This document shows, piece after piece, positions 1 through 5,600 of a stretch of 12,676 nucleotides of DNA; the stretch's first letter is position 1, and each line of letters starts with the position of its first letter. Both the position numbers and the translations under genes were made by a program. The notes below the pieces were generated by a model. The model did not search any database, was not told the origin of the DNA, and was given only the letters and a program-made list of their open reading frames with translations. Origin of the DNA: a bacterium (GTDB lineage: Bacteria > JAMCPX01); the NCBI GenBank assembly GCA_021789095.1, contig JAJYJX010000063.1:1-12676 (forward strand), in the 5' to 3' direction.

Positions 1-802
1 CTTGAAGCTCATGGGTATTTCCACGGGACTGGTGATAGGAAGCAGATTGTTTGGCGGTGTGTCCTCCATACTAAAGCTCGGCAGGGTGCTTGGTCAGGAC
101 GCATTTGCAAGCGATGCGACAGGTATTGGCATTGGCAAGGCCGTATCAAATCCAAGTGCTCTCACGGCGAAGCGCTGGGCAATGGCAGTCGATCTGCGTA
201 AGTTTAAGACAAACGAAGATTACAAAAGATGCATTGATGTATGCGATAAGATCCACAATATACCGGATATTCCGGACAAGCAGGATATTAAGTGGATATG
301 GACTGAGCTTTATGAAAACGCGTTCCCTGAGCAGCAAAACAAATACATGGAAGAAGAATTAAAAGACAAGCAGGTATTGCTGTTTTGCAACCAGTGTGAG
401 TACCCCCCGTGTGTAAGGGTGTGTCCCACAGGTGCAACATTCAAAAGAGCAGACGGGATTGTCATGATGGATTACCACAGATGTATAGGATGCAGATATT
501 GCATGGCAGGATGCCCGTACGGCTCGAGAAGTTTTAATTTCCAGGATCCAAGGCCGTTTATAAAAAACATCGACCCTGAATACCCGACAAGGACCAGGGG
601 TGTAGTGGAAAAATGCGATTTCTGCGCAGAAAGACTTGATAAAGGTATGATACCGGCGTGCGTTGAGGCGTCCAGAGGGGCCATGATCTTTGGTGACTTG
701 AGCGATCCAAACTCGGATATCAGGAAGGTCCTCAGCAACAACTTCAGCATAAGGCGGAAACCGGAGATTGGAACTCAACCAAACATTTTTTATATAATAT
801 GA
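1..802 (+). CDS. dsrO: DsrO-like periplasmic iron-sulfur subunit of the DsrMKJOP complex (5' end missing)
   Basis: Ferredoxin-like electron-transfer subunit of the membrane complex of dissimilatory sulfur metabolism, expected to face the periplasm and pair with DsrP. The reading frame is open to the left edge. The first visible residues (LKLMGIST, then a hydrophobic stretch) match the region just after the twin arginines of a Tat signal, so the TTG at base 2 is an internal Leu and the true start lies upstream. Numbering that Leu as residue 1, complete Cys motifs lie at 129/132/137/141 and 161/164/167/171. The outer motifs are incomplete: Cys77 and Cys81 remain with Phe68 and Tyr74 at the expected first two ligand positions, and Cys205/208/220 are followed by Ser224. 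The missing ligands all fall in one predicted cluster site, leaving three [4Fe-4S] sites. The C-terminal segment (FGDLSDPNSDIRKVL, RRKPEIGT) resembles DsrO as remembered from family members. The stop overlaps the ribosome site of dsrP. Other NrfC/HybA-type ferredoxins are a less likely reading. Confidence 0.88.
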   Translation, partial: LKLMGISTGLVIGSRLFGGVSSILKLGRVLGQDAFASDATGIGIGKAVSNPSALTAKRWAMAVDLRKFKTNEDYKRCIDVCDKIHNIPDIPDKQDIKWIWTELYENAFPEQQNKYMEEELKDKQVLLFCNQCEYPPCVRVCPTGATFKRADGIVMMDYHRCIGCRYCMAGCPYGSRSFNFQDPRPFIKNIDPEYPTRTRGVVEKCDFCAERLDKGMIPACVEASRGAMIFGDLSDPNSDIRKVLSNNFSIRRKPEIGTQPNIFYII

Positions 803-812
803 GGTGGCAGTC

Positions 813-1967
813 ATGATTGATAAGGCATTGTACGGAAGCAAAAAATACTGGGCATGGGTATTATTTCTGATTCTTTTTCTTGCGGTATGCTTTCATTTCT
901 ATCTCATTCAGTTCAGTGAAGGATTGAAGATTACCGGCATGAGCAGGAATGTCTCCTGGGGACTTTATATTGCACAATTCACCTACCTCGTTGGAGTTGC
1001 AGCATCTGCGGTCATGCTTGTTATTCCTTATTATCTTCATCATTATAAGGCCTTCTCCAGGATGATCATTCTCGGAGAATTCATGGCGATTGCAGCTGTT
1101 TTAATGTGCATGCTGTTCATTTTTGTTGATCTCGGTCAGCCCATAAGGGTCCTAAATGTATTACTTTATCCTCAGCTGCACTCTGTAATGTTCTGGGACA
1201 TGACGGTCTTAGCCGGATATTTAATTCTCAATTTACTTATAGGCTGGACCACACTGGAAGCAGAGCGCAAATCAGTTATGCCCCCCGGCTGGGTAAAGCC
1301 GTTGATATATCTATCTGTTGTATGGGCTATAAGTATTCATACCGTAACGGCATTTTTATACGCGGGACTTCCGGGAAGGCCCTTCTGGATGTCAGCCATT
1401 ATGGCGGCTCGTTTTCTTGCTTCGGCGTTTTGTTCCGGACCTTCAATACTTCTCTTGCTTGTTTTTCTTGTGCAGAAACTAATCAAGTATGACGTTGGTG
1501 AAGAGGCTGTAAATGCGCTTTCAAAAATTATCACGTATGCCATGAGCGCAAATGTATTCCTGCTTTTGCTTGAGGTGTTTACTGCTTTTTACAGCCAGAT
1601 ACCTGATGAAATGAACTCATTTAAATATCTTTACTACGGGATTGACGGACATGATACGCTTGTCCCGTTTATGTGGACATCGGCAGGCCTTGCAGTTGTA
1701 TCGCTGGCACTTCTTATACCTCCGTCTCTGAGAAATAATAAAAAACTGTTGCCTGTTGCATTGATTGCACTTGTTATATCTACATGGATAGACAAAGGCA
1801 TGGGCCTGATCGTGGCAGGATTTATTCCCAATCCCTTTGATAAAATAACAGAATATCTTCCTACATTCCCCGAGATAATGATCACCCTGGGTGTCTATAC
1901 AATAGGTATTTTTGTATTAACAATACTCTGGAAGGTAGCAATTTCTGTTAAAGAAAGCACGGTATAA
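813..1967 (+). CDS. dsrP: DsrP, NrfD/PsrC-family integral membrane quinone-interacting subunit
   Basis: Integral membrane subunit of the DsrMKJOP complex, of the NrfD/PsrC polysulfide-reductase family, thought to exchange electrons between the quinone pool and the iron-sulfur subunit DsrO. The protein is 384 residues, rich in hydrophobic helices (about ten membrane spans expected for the family). Segments such as GSKKYWAWVLFL, SWGLYIAQFTYLVGVAASAV and FVDLGQPIRVLNVL are characteristic of DsrP. ATG at 813 is preferred over the in-frame GTG at 804 because GAGGTGG (801-807) sits five bases before the ATG and would overlap the GTG. This ribosome site overlaps the dsrO stop (800-802), so the two genes are co-transcribed and probably translationally coupled. 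No gene of the complex follows, so dsrP closes the cluster; dsrM, K and J should lie to the left of the window. Whether the complex works in sulfate reduction or sulfur oxidation cannot be told here. Confidence 0.9.
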   Translation: MIDKALYGSKKYWAWVLFLILFLAVCFHFYLIQFSEGLKITGMSRNVSWGLYIAQFTYLVGVAASAVMLVIPYYLHHYKAFSRMIILGEFMAIAAVLMCMLFIFVDLGQPIRVLNVLLYPQLHSVMFWDMTVLAGYLILNLLIGWTTLEAERKSVMPPGWVKPLIYLSVVWAISIHTVTAFLYAGLPGRPFWMSAIMAARFLASAFCSGPSILLLLVFLVQKLIKYDVGEEAVNALSKIITYAMSANVFLLLLEVFTAFYSQIPDEMNSFKYLYYGIDGHDTLVPFMWTSAGLAVVSLALLIPPSLRNNKKLLPVALIALVISTWIDKGMGLIVAGFIPNPFDKITEYLPTFPEIMITLGVYTIGIFVLTILWKVAISVKESTV

Positions 1968-2033
1968 AAAAATTACCAGGTTAGAGCACCAAACCATTTA
2001 TGACAGGGAGGGTATAATAAACTCTGAATTCAT

Positions 2034-2091
2034 TTCCGCCAGAGGCGAATGGGCATATGGCTCGAGCCTATGGCTGAATAGAAATGGCGGA
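2034..2091. repeat. Cluster of inverted repeats in the dsrP downstream gap
   Basis: The 209-base gap between dsrP and the next gene contains no credible coding frame but several nested palindromes. TCCGCCA (2035-2041) pairs with TGGCGGA (2085-2091). CGCC (2037-2040) can alternatively pair with GGCG (2044-2047). The centre holds GGCTCGAGCC (2059-2068), a perfect 10-base palindrome, extended by CATA (2054-2057) and TATG (2069-2072) with one bulged T. There is no T-run right after it, so a simple intrinsic terminator is not clear. It could be a repeat relic, an RNA structure or part of a processed 3' end. Confidence 0.5.
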
Positions 2092-2176
2092 GTGTAAAGG
2101 TAGGTCGTTTCTCATGGTGTTTACGGATTTTAAGATAGCTGTTGATTTTTAAGTAAAATTACGGGGGTACAAAACC

Positions 2177-2989
2177 ATGTCAATTATTACAATATCAAGG
2201 GGTACCTTTAGCGGGGGAGAGAAGCTGGCAGAAAGTCTTGCGGAAAAGCTTGGCTACCGTTCGCTGAGCAGGGAAATTCTGGTAAAGGCCGCAGAAAAAT
2301 ATGGTATTTCCGAAGAAAAGCTGTACAGCGCGGTAACCAGTAAAATAAGCATGAAAGAGTGGCTGGCGATAGACATAGATCGATTCCGTTATCTCTCGTT
2401 TATACAGTCGGCTCTTTGTGAAGAGGCAAAAAAAGATAATATTATTTATCACGGACATACAGGTCATTTACTGTTGAAAGGTATTTCCCATGTGCTGAAA
2501 ATTAAAGTTACAGCCAGCATGGAACAGCGTGTTATTTTTGCCATGGAGAGAAATAAATTGACACGGGAACAGGCAATAAATTACATAGAGGCTGTAGACG
2601 GCCAGAGGGAGAAATGGACCAAGTTTCTGTACGATGTGGATTGGAATGACCTTTCATTGTATGATATTGTCATAAATCTTGAACAAATAACGATACAGGA
2701 TGCATGTGATATGATAGGTATAGCGATTCAAATGCCGGCTTTCCAAGCGGATGAGGCCTCCCGTAAGAGTATGGAAAATCTCACGATAGGCAGCAGGGTA
2801 AAAGCTGCTCTGGCGTATGATGAATCCACCAAAGATTTAAACGTAGAAGTATCTGCCGATAACGGCTCGATTACTTTAGAGGGCAAGGTAAAGAATATGG
2901 AAGACACTGATAATATAGAGAAAGTCGCAAAAAGTGTTCCTGGAATAAAAAAAGTTATATGTAATTGCCGGCCGCTTTATATTAACTAA
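2177..2989 (+). CDS. Cytidylate-kinase-like protein with C-terminal BON domain, copy 1
   Basis: A 270-residue protein with two parts. Residues 1-185 resemble the cytidylate-kinase-like family (PF13189 type): an N-terminal ITISRGTFSGG segment at the P-loop position, SREIL (31-35), the NIIYHGHTGHLLLKG segment (88-102) and FLYDVDWND (150-158). Residues about 205-264 look like a BON domain (VKAALAYD, then GSITLEGKV and a VPGIKKV ending), a fold linked to phospholipid or periplasmic interactions in other proteins. The P-loop lacks the usual GK[ST], so real kinase activity is uncertain. The protein ends in CNCRPLYIN, with Cys262 and Cys264. No signal peptide or membrane helix is visible, so it is probably cytoplasmic. 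The start is ATG 2177 with a G-rich but weak ribosome site (2163-2168). It is one of three paralogues here (also 3111 and 7036) and the most divergent at its C-terminus. Substrate and role are unknown; true CMP kinase is unlikely. Confidence 0.85.
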   Translation: MSIITISRGTFSGGEKLAESLAEKLGYRSLSREILVKAAEKYGISEEKLYSAVTSKISMKEWLAIDIDRFRYLSFIQSALCEEAKKDNIIYHGHTGHLLLKGISHVLKIKVTASMEQRVIFAMERNKLTREQAINYIEAVDGQREKWTKFLYDVDWNDLSLYDIVINLEQITIQDACDMIGIAIQMPAFQADEASRKSMENLTIGSRVKAALAYDESTKDLNVEVSADNGSITLEGKVKNMEDTDNIEKVAKSVPGIKKVICNCRPLYIN

Positions 2990-3009
2990 TTTTAAAGGAG
3001 CCCCTGCCA

Positions 3010-3123
3010 ATGCTGAATACCTCATTTGTACGAAAAAATGCCCTTGAATCCTTGAGAAAATTGAGTATAATAAAATGGTCGTGTAACGATTTTAAAAGAG
3101 GAGATGTTAAATGGCGATTATAA
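3010..3123 (+). CDS. Possible 37-residue small ORF overlapping the start of copy 2
   Basis: ATG at 3010 follows AAAGGAG (2994-3000) with a nine-base spacer and opens a 37-codon frame ending in TAA at 3121-3123, inside the first codons of the next gene. The peptide is basic (MLNTSFVRKNALESLRKL at its start) and resembles nothing I recognise. It would only be made from read-through of copy 1, because the promoter at 3044-3071 lies inside the frame. It could be a chance ORF or a coupling peptide. Confidence 0.15.
   Translation: MLNTSFVRKNALESLRKLSIIKWSCNDFKRGDVKWRL
3044..3071 (+). promoter_or_regulatory. Sigma70-type promoter for kinase-like copy 2
   Basis: TTGAAT (3044-3049) and TATAAT (3066-3071) are separated by 16 bases. 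The -10 box is perfect. Transcription would begin near 3078, giving a leader of about 33 bases that carries the ribosome site AGAGGAGA (3097-3104). This suggests that copy 2 can be expressed independently of copy 1. Confidence 0.6.
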
Positions 3124-3935
3124 CAATATCAAGGGGAACGTTCAGCGGCGGTGAGCAGCTTACCGAGTGTCTCGCGAAAAGACTCGGCTATATTCCTGTA
3201 AGCAGGGAGATTCTGCTGAAAAGTGCAGCTATCTATGGCTTAACAGAAGAAAAGTTGAAAAACGCGCTGGAAGGGAAAATAAGTTTAAAAGAGCGACTTG
3301 CTATAAATACCGACCGGTTTCGCTATCTCTCTTTTATACAGTCCTCACTGTGCGAAGAGGCAAAAAAGGATAATATCATATATTATGGTCATGCAGGTCA
3401 TTTATTGCTAAAAGGTGTTTCACACGTGCTGAAAGTAAAAATCATAGCCGGCATCGAACAAAGAATAGTTTTTGCCATGGAACGGAATAAATTAACCAAG
3501 GAACAGGCAATAAGATATATAGAAGACATAGATAAACAACGGGCAAAATGGACAAAATTTTTATATGATGTCGATTGGAATGATCCGTCTCTGTACGATT
3601 TTGTTGTTAATATTAACAAGATAACAATACCGGCCGCATGCGAGATGATAAGCGTTCTTGCTAACTCCAAGGCTTTCCAGGCGACAGAGGCTTCTATTAA
3701 AGTGATTAATAATCTTGCACTTGCAAGTAAGGTGAGGGCAGTTTTAGCTGCAAACGAACTTACCCAGAATTGCAATGTAAATGTAGTTGCAGAAGATGGC
3801 ATAGTAACGGTGAGTGGTAAGGTAGAGAGCATGGAAGATGCAGAGAATATAGAAGAATTGGTTAAGAATACAGAAGGTGTAAAAGGCATGAGCTGCCAGT
3901 GCCACCCGAACTATTTAAAAGATGTTGTATTGTAA
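3111..3935 (+). CDS. Cytidylate-kinase-like protein with C-terminal BON domain, copy 2
   Basis: A 274-residue paralogue of the upstream gene, colinear with it and with the third copy without any gap through residue 264. The kinase-like part shows ITISRGTFSGG at the P-loop position (no Walker A lysine), SREIL (31-35), NIIYYGHAGHLLLKG (88-102) and FLYDVDWNDPSLYD (150-163). The BON-like part spans roughly 205-264 (VRAVLAAN, GIVTVSGKV, EGVKGM) and ends in SCQCHPNYLKD with Cys262 and Cys264. In copies 2 and 3 the tail is longer (LKDxVL) than in copy 1. The ATG at 3111 has a good ribosome site (AGAGGAGA, 3097-3104) and its own promoter. Its stop faces the minus-strand DUF1634 gene across 34 bases. 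The protein is probably cytoplasmic and nucleotide-binding; catalytic function is not established. Confidence 0.85.
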   Translation: MAIITISRGTFSGGEQLTECLAKRLGYIPVSREILLKSAAIYGLTEEKLKNALEGKISLKERLAINTDRFRYLSFIQSSLCEEAKKDNIIYYGHAGHLLLKGVSHVLKVKIIAGIEQRIVFAMERNKLTKEQAIRYIEDIDKQRAKWTKFLYDVDWNDPSLYDFVVNINKITIPAACEMISVLANSKAFQATEASIKVINNLALASKVRAVLAANELTQNCNVNVVAEDGIVTVSGKVESMEDAENIEELVKNTEGVKGMSCQCHPNYLKDVVL

Positions 3936-3953
3936 TTTACTAACGGGGTTTAC
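3936..3953. repeat. Solo end of the dispersed repeat found at 7912-7988
   Basis: CTAACGGGGTTTAC at 3940-3953 is identical to 7976-7989, one terminal arm of the small MITE-like element further right. Here TTTA (3936-3939 and 3949-3952) flanks CTAACGGGG directly, and no second arm is seen. It may be a deletion relic or a single-arm version of the element. Confidence 0.45.
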
Positions 3954-3969
3954 CAGGAACTGGTATATT
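3951..3969. terminator. Candidate terminator hairpin between convergent genes
   Basis: TACCAG (3951-3956), loop GAA, CTGGTA (3960-3965) form a perfect six-pair hairpin followed by TATTTTAG on the + strand. It sits in the 34-base gap between the convergent copy 2 and DUF1634 genes, where a terminator serving one or both strands is expected. The stem is short, so it would be weak. Confidence 0.4.
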
Positions 3970-4506
3970 TTAGTGTATAAGCAGGCTAATACCCAGGATC
4001 ACCAGCACGAATAATGTGATTGTCCCGTATTTCCAGTTTTTGTTTACTATGGCCATATAGATACCGGTAACTAAAACCTGCACCATCGGCGTTATTAGCA
4101 AAATCATGAGTCCTGCATTTAATAAAATCTCTGTTCTAAAATGCCCAAGGCTTATAAGTCCCAGTTCTTTCTCTGTGAACAGATAAAAGTTTTTATAAAA
4201 CATGTTGTAATCGACATTAAGGCTCTGGTGCCTTATATAAAACCGTAATAATCCGGCGACGAAAAACAGAAAGGTCAACCACACACCCGTCCTGTATATT
4301 ATTGATATTACATCTTCAAGACTTGCAATCTTTCTTCCGACAGACAAGGGGATCCTTTTTTGAAGCGTAATAATTGCCTGCTGATGCTTTTTTATCTCTT
4401 CATTTAGCTTTGCAATTGCATCTTTATGATATTTAATATCTTCAGATGTCGGTTCCCCGCACGGACTGGAAGATTGGGATATATTCTTGAAGTTATCCTC
4501 AGACAT
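3970..4506 (-). CDS. DUF1634-type membrane protein, partner of the TauE/SafE permease
   Basis: A 178-residue protein with a soluble N-terminus of about 70 residues, including a charged helix likely to form a coiled coil (roughly 24-52, DIKYHKDAIAKLNEEIKK), then three probable membrane helices (about 74-91, 126-153, 161-177). The last two, with GLMILLITPMVQVL and the following helix, match the DUF1634 pattern, a family commonly encoded beside TauE/SafE permeases. Its ATG overlaps the permease stop as TAATG, with GGAGAGG six bases before the ATG lying inside the permease gene, so translation is coupled. It is probably an accessory subunit of the exporter; no enzymatic residues are evident. The N-terminal coiled-coil extension is longer than the core domain requires and may mediate oligomerisation (inference). 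Confidence 0.8.
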   Translation of the reverse strand: MSEDNFKNISQSSSPCGEPTSEDIKYHKDAIAKLNEEIKKHQQAIITLQKRIPLSVGRKIASLEDVISIIYRTGVWLTFLFFVAGLLRFYIRHQSLNVDYNMFYKNFYLFTEKELGLISLGHFRTEILLNAGLMILLITPMVQVLVTGIYMAIVNKNWKYGTITLFVLVILGISLLIH

Positions 4507-5321
4507 TATATGCCTCTCCAGATCATCTCAAGGGAGATTACCAGCAGAATTACAAGGAACAATCTCCTCACAGCCTCTTCTACCATCCTTACCAGCAGTT
4601 TTGAGCCTATCCAGGAGCCCAGCAAAACGCCCAGTATTATTGGAACTGCAAGACCTGGTTTCAAATACCCTGATGCAAAAAATACACTTGAGCCTGCCAG
4701 CGCTGTAATACCGATTATATAGTTACTTGTTGTTGTTGAAACTTTTGGAGGTAATCCCATAAGTAGATCCAGTATAAGGACCTTTAAGGCGCCGGCACCG
4801 ATACCAAGGAGTCCGGCAACCACACCTGCCATAAACATAAAAGGTCCTCCCAGAATGGCGTACCTGCTCTTATAATTTACTACCCTGAAAGGCGGGACCT
4901 TCTCCTCATAGCAGCCGTTTAACTCCAGATAGTTATCAACAAATCCACCTTTATTATCATAACGGGCAACGTTTACCCCCTTTTTAAGAAGGGTTATCCA
5001 TGAGCTTAACAATATAAGACCAAACATAAGGGATAGGGGCTTCTCACTCATTTTTAATGTTATAGTGGCACCAGCAATTGCACCAAGGATTGTAAAGAGC
5101 TGAAGGAAAGTACCTATTTTTAGATTGACGATCTTTTCTTTTGCGTATGCTGCTGTAGCAGAACAAGAAGTCGCAATGACCGATAGCATACTTGCAGCGA
5201 TCGCATATTTTATATTAATACCAAGCAGTACAAGGGCAGGAACAATTATAATGCCTCCGCCCATGCCGCTCAAAGCACCGATAAATCCTGCAAATAACGA
5301 GATTAAAAATATTAAAGTCAT
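4506..5321 (-). CDS. TauE/SafE-family sulfite/anion exporter
   Basis: A 271-residue polytopic inner-membrane permease of the TauE/SafE family, whose members move sulfite, sulfoacetate or related organosulfur anions. The two family repeats are visible: GFIGALSGMGGG (12-23) with IIIVPAL, and GVVAGLLGIGAGALKV (166-181). A hydrophilic central loop (about 113-157) separates the halves. Length is typical. It is first in a two-gene minus-strand operon with the DUF1634 protein. Close to a dsr complex, export of sulfite or another sulfur anion is a reasonable inference, but the substrate cannot be read from sequence. No Shine-Dalgarno sequence precedes the ATG at 5321; a strong promoter sits so close that the mRNA would have only a few leader bases. 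Confidence 0.88.
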   Translation of the reverse strand: MTLIFLISLFAGFIGALSGMGGGIIIVPALVLLGINIKYAIAASMLSVIATSCSATAAYAKEKIVNLKIGTFLQLFTILGAIAGATITLKMSEKPLSLMFGLILLSSWITLLKKGVNVARYDNKGGFVDNYLELNGCYEEKVPPFRVVNYKSRYAILGGPFMFMAGVVAGLLGIGAGALKVLILDLLMGLPPKVSTTTSNYIIGITALAGSSVFFASGYLKPGLAVPIILGVLLGSWIGSKLLVRMVEEAVRRLFLVILLVISLEMIWRGI

Positions 5322-5331
5322 AATTTAAAAT

Positions 5332-5360
5332 ATTGTATGTTGTATACAAAAATATGTCAA
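5332..5360 (-). promoter_or_regulatory. Near-consensus sigma70 promoter of the TauE/SafE operon
   Basis: Read on the minus strand: TTGACA (5360-5355), a 17-base spacer, then TACAAT (5337-5332). This is a perfect -35, a good -10 and ideal spacing. Initiation would fall at about 5324-5326, only three to five bases before the ATG at 5321, so the transcript would be leaderless or nearly so, in agreement with the missing ribosome site. Confidence 0.7.
5340..5349. promoter_or_regulatory. Palindrome in the promoter spacer, possible operator
   Basis: TTGTATACAA is a perfect 10-base palindrome lying between the -35 and -10 boxes of the TauE/SafE promoter. A protein bound here would block RNA polymerase. 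The preceding bases make a tandem TTGTATG/TTGTATA. No particular regulator is identified. Confidence 0.4.
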
Positions 5361-5394
5361 TCTAATTTTTTATTGAGGTATTAAGTCACTTCTA

Positions 5395-5408
5395 TTGATT
5401 TTTATCAA
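5395..5408. promoter_or_regulatory. FNR/CRP-family binding box
   Basis: TTGATTTTTATCAA matches TTGAT-N4-ATCAA, the consensus of FNR-type regulators of the CRP/FNR family, at every defined position. It lies between the divergent TauE/SafE and CLC genes, centred roughly 77 bases upstream of the inferred TauE start point and about 200 bases upstream of the CLC start codon. A + strand TATAAA (5416-5421) lies 15 bases after TTGATT (5395-5400), so the box may overlap a rightward promoter. Oxygen- or redox-linked control is inferred. Confidence 0.55.
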
Positions 5409-5600
5409 ATCTAAGTATAAAACGTTCAAAAAGTCCCCATGAGAAATTCAGCTTTTCCCTGGCTTGTAGTTGCAGTAGAAAGAGAAATAAGTATTATGGG
5501 TAGCTCAGGATAAGCCTTGACGGCAATTATTGATAGAGTATTAGAGCAATGCCGCGGTGATGTTTAAATAGGCATTGTATGCATATATATATTTACGATT

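Larger units (their letters stand above)
5322..5600. other. Divergent intergenic control region, otherwise non-coding
   Basis: This AT-rich gap of 279 bases separates the divergent TauE/SafE and CLC genes. It holds the minus-strand promoter and palindrome, the FNR-like box, and a weaker + strand promoter-like pair, TTGACG (5517-5522) with TATTAG (5539-5544) at 16 bases. From about 5425 to 5600 there is no credible gene, and the only short open frame (from 5439) lacks a ribosome site. Confidence 0.6.

Noticed and set aside
359-841. 160-codon open frame on the minus strand across dsrO
   Set aside because: It lies antisense to a clearly recognised gene, and its translation has no recognisable domain or sensible composition.
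2013-2018. TATAAT upstream of kinase-like copy 1
   Set aside because: No matching -35 at a normal distance, and it would leave a leader of about 155 bases through the inverted-repeat cluster; too weak to annotate.
2142-2155. Possible FNR-type box upstream of copy 1 (TTGAT followed by AAGTA)
   Set aside because: Only one half-site matches; half-sites are common by chance in AT-rich DNA.
3398-3889. 163-codon minus-strand frame within kinase-like copy 2, and the similar 111-codon frame within copy 3 (7488-7823)
   Set aside because: The two resemble each other only because they mirror paralogous coding sequence; neither looks like a real protein.
5439-5513. 24-codon frame in the TauE/SafE-CLC gap
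   Set aside because: No ribosome site, very short, and no resemblance to a known leader peptide.
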